NCBI RefSeq assembly: GCF_019649055.1
Contig: NW_026570684.1
Coordinates: 1-19,053 of the forward strand
Length of the DNA: 19,053 bases
Origin: Paramacrobiotus metropolitanus
Lineage: Eukaryota > Tardigrada > Eutardigrada > Parachela > Macrobiotidae
Direction: 5' to 3'
Below, one piece after another: positions 17,887 through 19,053 of the stretch (position 1 is the stretch's first letter; each line of letters starts with the position of its first letter). The translations under genes were made by a program, and so were the position numbers. The notes below the pieces were generated by a model, which worked only from the letters and a program-made list of their open reading frames with translations, was not told where the DNA came from and did no database searches.

Positions 17887-19053
17887 TGCCTTCCGGCTTC
17901 CATGATCCTCAGTTTCTAGCTGTTTTGGTCGTTATTAACTTATTTGTATCCTATTTTCGTATGGTTGTGGAGATGTTCGGAATTATTTTGGAACAGGTTT
18001 TGTTACGTCCGCTGACCACGCGACGGTCTGACCTTTATCCCATAGGCTGTACTTTGTTTGCTTTTAATCTATTGCGTTTCTAGAGATAACCGGCGATACG
18101 GTATTACTCAGTTACGTCTTTTCGATTGAGCGCATTGCGAATACGGCGTTAAAATGTTGTAAGTTCAAATTAATAAAAAAATCTGCGCAGAACAGTGAAG
18201 ACATCCGAGCGAGTACTGCGAAAACTCGGTAGAGACTTGGAAGGCCTGAGAAGAAATACAGCGTAAATCCAGTATTGTTTAGAAAATTAAATAATTTCTG
18301 GATGAATATAACCGACAAAATTAATTTTAGGGTACTTTACTGTATGACGGTATCAGATTCGTAGAGGCACAGTACTGATGCAAAAGCAAAAGGTAAGGTA
18401 TAGGCGGCCCGCCGCCTCCAGGCACAGCTCGGTCGGAGAGCGATTCTGTTACTAAACCTATTGTCGGCATCAAATCTTCTGATGTTTTACAGCATCCAAT
18501 TTCTGTTTTTCTACGTACGTATGTTCCAAAAACCTGGAAACCTTCAGAACATTCATATCCAAATAATTCTATCAGTGCTGCTCAGTTTATTATTGCGTTA
18601 AAACTACCGTATTAACACTAAAAGTATTGTCTTGGCGAACTGTCAGGCTTTACTCGAGTTTTCTCAACAACGGATCATTCTACCTGCACATTTTGAACAA
18701 CGGGTCATCTTTACATTCGGTTTTCATGAAACACAAAAATTTCTGATTTTACTTTTCATGTAATCGAAACTTCCGTTCAACTTTTGCTCATACATCTGCA
18801 AACAATTAGTACTGATCTTAGTATCATCTTACACTGGGAAAACAAAATCATTATTTGGTTAAAAACTCCGAACAAGCCGCACAAAGGCACATCACTGCGC
18901 AACTGCGATCAGCAGTTTATCGCACTAGAGTATGCGAAGTCGGTGATCAACAATTTACGTGTAAGATGTAAAACGTAATGTATTGGTACGGACGACTTCG
19001 TTCACGTTAAAGTTTTCGAGGCATGTTGCTTTGCTTATATCCGCAGCATCCTG
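17887..19053. other. Right-hand spacer, no supported gene
   Basis: An AT-rich stretch after the last F-box copy. It contains a GC-rich hairpin (AGGCGG-CCCG-CCGCCT, 18402-18417), ACGTACGT at 18513-18520, and two AACAACGGRTCAT words 30 nt apart (18666-18678 and 18696-18708). A frame at about 18840-18972 is denser in sense codons and is followed by GTAAGA at about 18960, which could be an exon of the next gene, but no family is recognised and I do not call it. The ACGTACGT word may mark another leader, as it does before BTB-Kelch copy 1 and F-box copy 2. Confidence 0.4.

Noticed and set aside
18784-18978. 64-codon open frame near the right end, followed by a GTAAGA donor-like site
   Set aside because: A possible exon of the next gene, but no family is recognised and no acceptor or start is convincing; another frame is also open over the same stretch.
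1-19053. CRISPR array, bacterial operon or prophage
   Set aside because: There are no regularly spaced direct repeats, no ribosome-binding-site spaced gene series and no prokaryotic families; introns and eukaryotic domains exclude it.

Overview
The window is eukaryotic nuclear DNA. Its genes are broken by short GT..AG introns (58 to about 515 nt) with matching phases in different copies, exons look richer in G+C than the AT-rich spacers, and the domains (BTB-BACK-Kelch, F-box, FMRP-type Agenet/Tudor) are eukaryotic. A compact invertebrate genome fits best. A tardigrade or another small ecdysozoan is my guess, made with low confidence and without a search. All convincing genes are on the + strand.

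The region is a decaying tandem array of two alternating gene types. Type A is a BTB-BACK-Kelch protein of about 654 codons in 3 exons, expected to be a CUL3 ubiquitin-ligase adaptor. Type B, in 3 exons, has an N-terminal tandem Agenet/Tudor module resembling the N-terminus of FMRP/FXR proteins, then an F-box (SKP1/CUL1 adaptor), then a short conserved C-terminal exon with no recognised domain. Layout: last exon of a type B gene (197-352); type A copy 1 (1518-3828, one single-base frame break); type B copy 1 (4576-6927, the only fully intact gene, 590 aa); an exon-3-only remnant of type A (7171-7832); type B copy 2 (8743-10841, two frame breaks); type A copy 2 (12232-14494, several lesions); type B copy 3 (15418-17886, four lesions). 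The last 1.2 kb holds no clear gene.

The spacers carry duplicated material as well. A leader block lies upstream of type A copy 1, is fused to the type A remnant, and also lies upstream of type B copy 2. The 3' flanks of type A copies 1 and 2 are related. Splice sites survive even in copies full of stops, so the decay looks recent or the copies may still be transcribed.

The most interesting point is the type B architecture: an FMRP-like tandem Tudor reader joined to an F-box, always next to a Kelch-type adaptor. A plausible reading is a lineage-specific, fast-evolving set of substrate receptors for ubiquitin ligases. The substrate and the partnership between the two types are inference.
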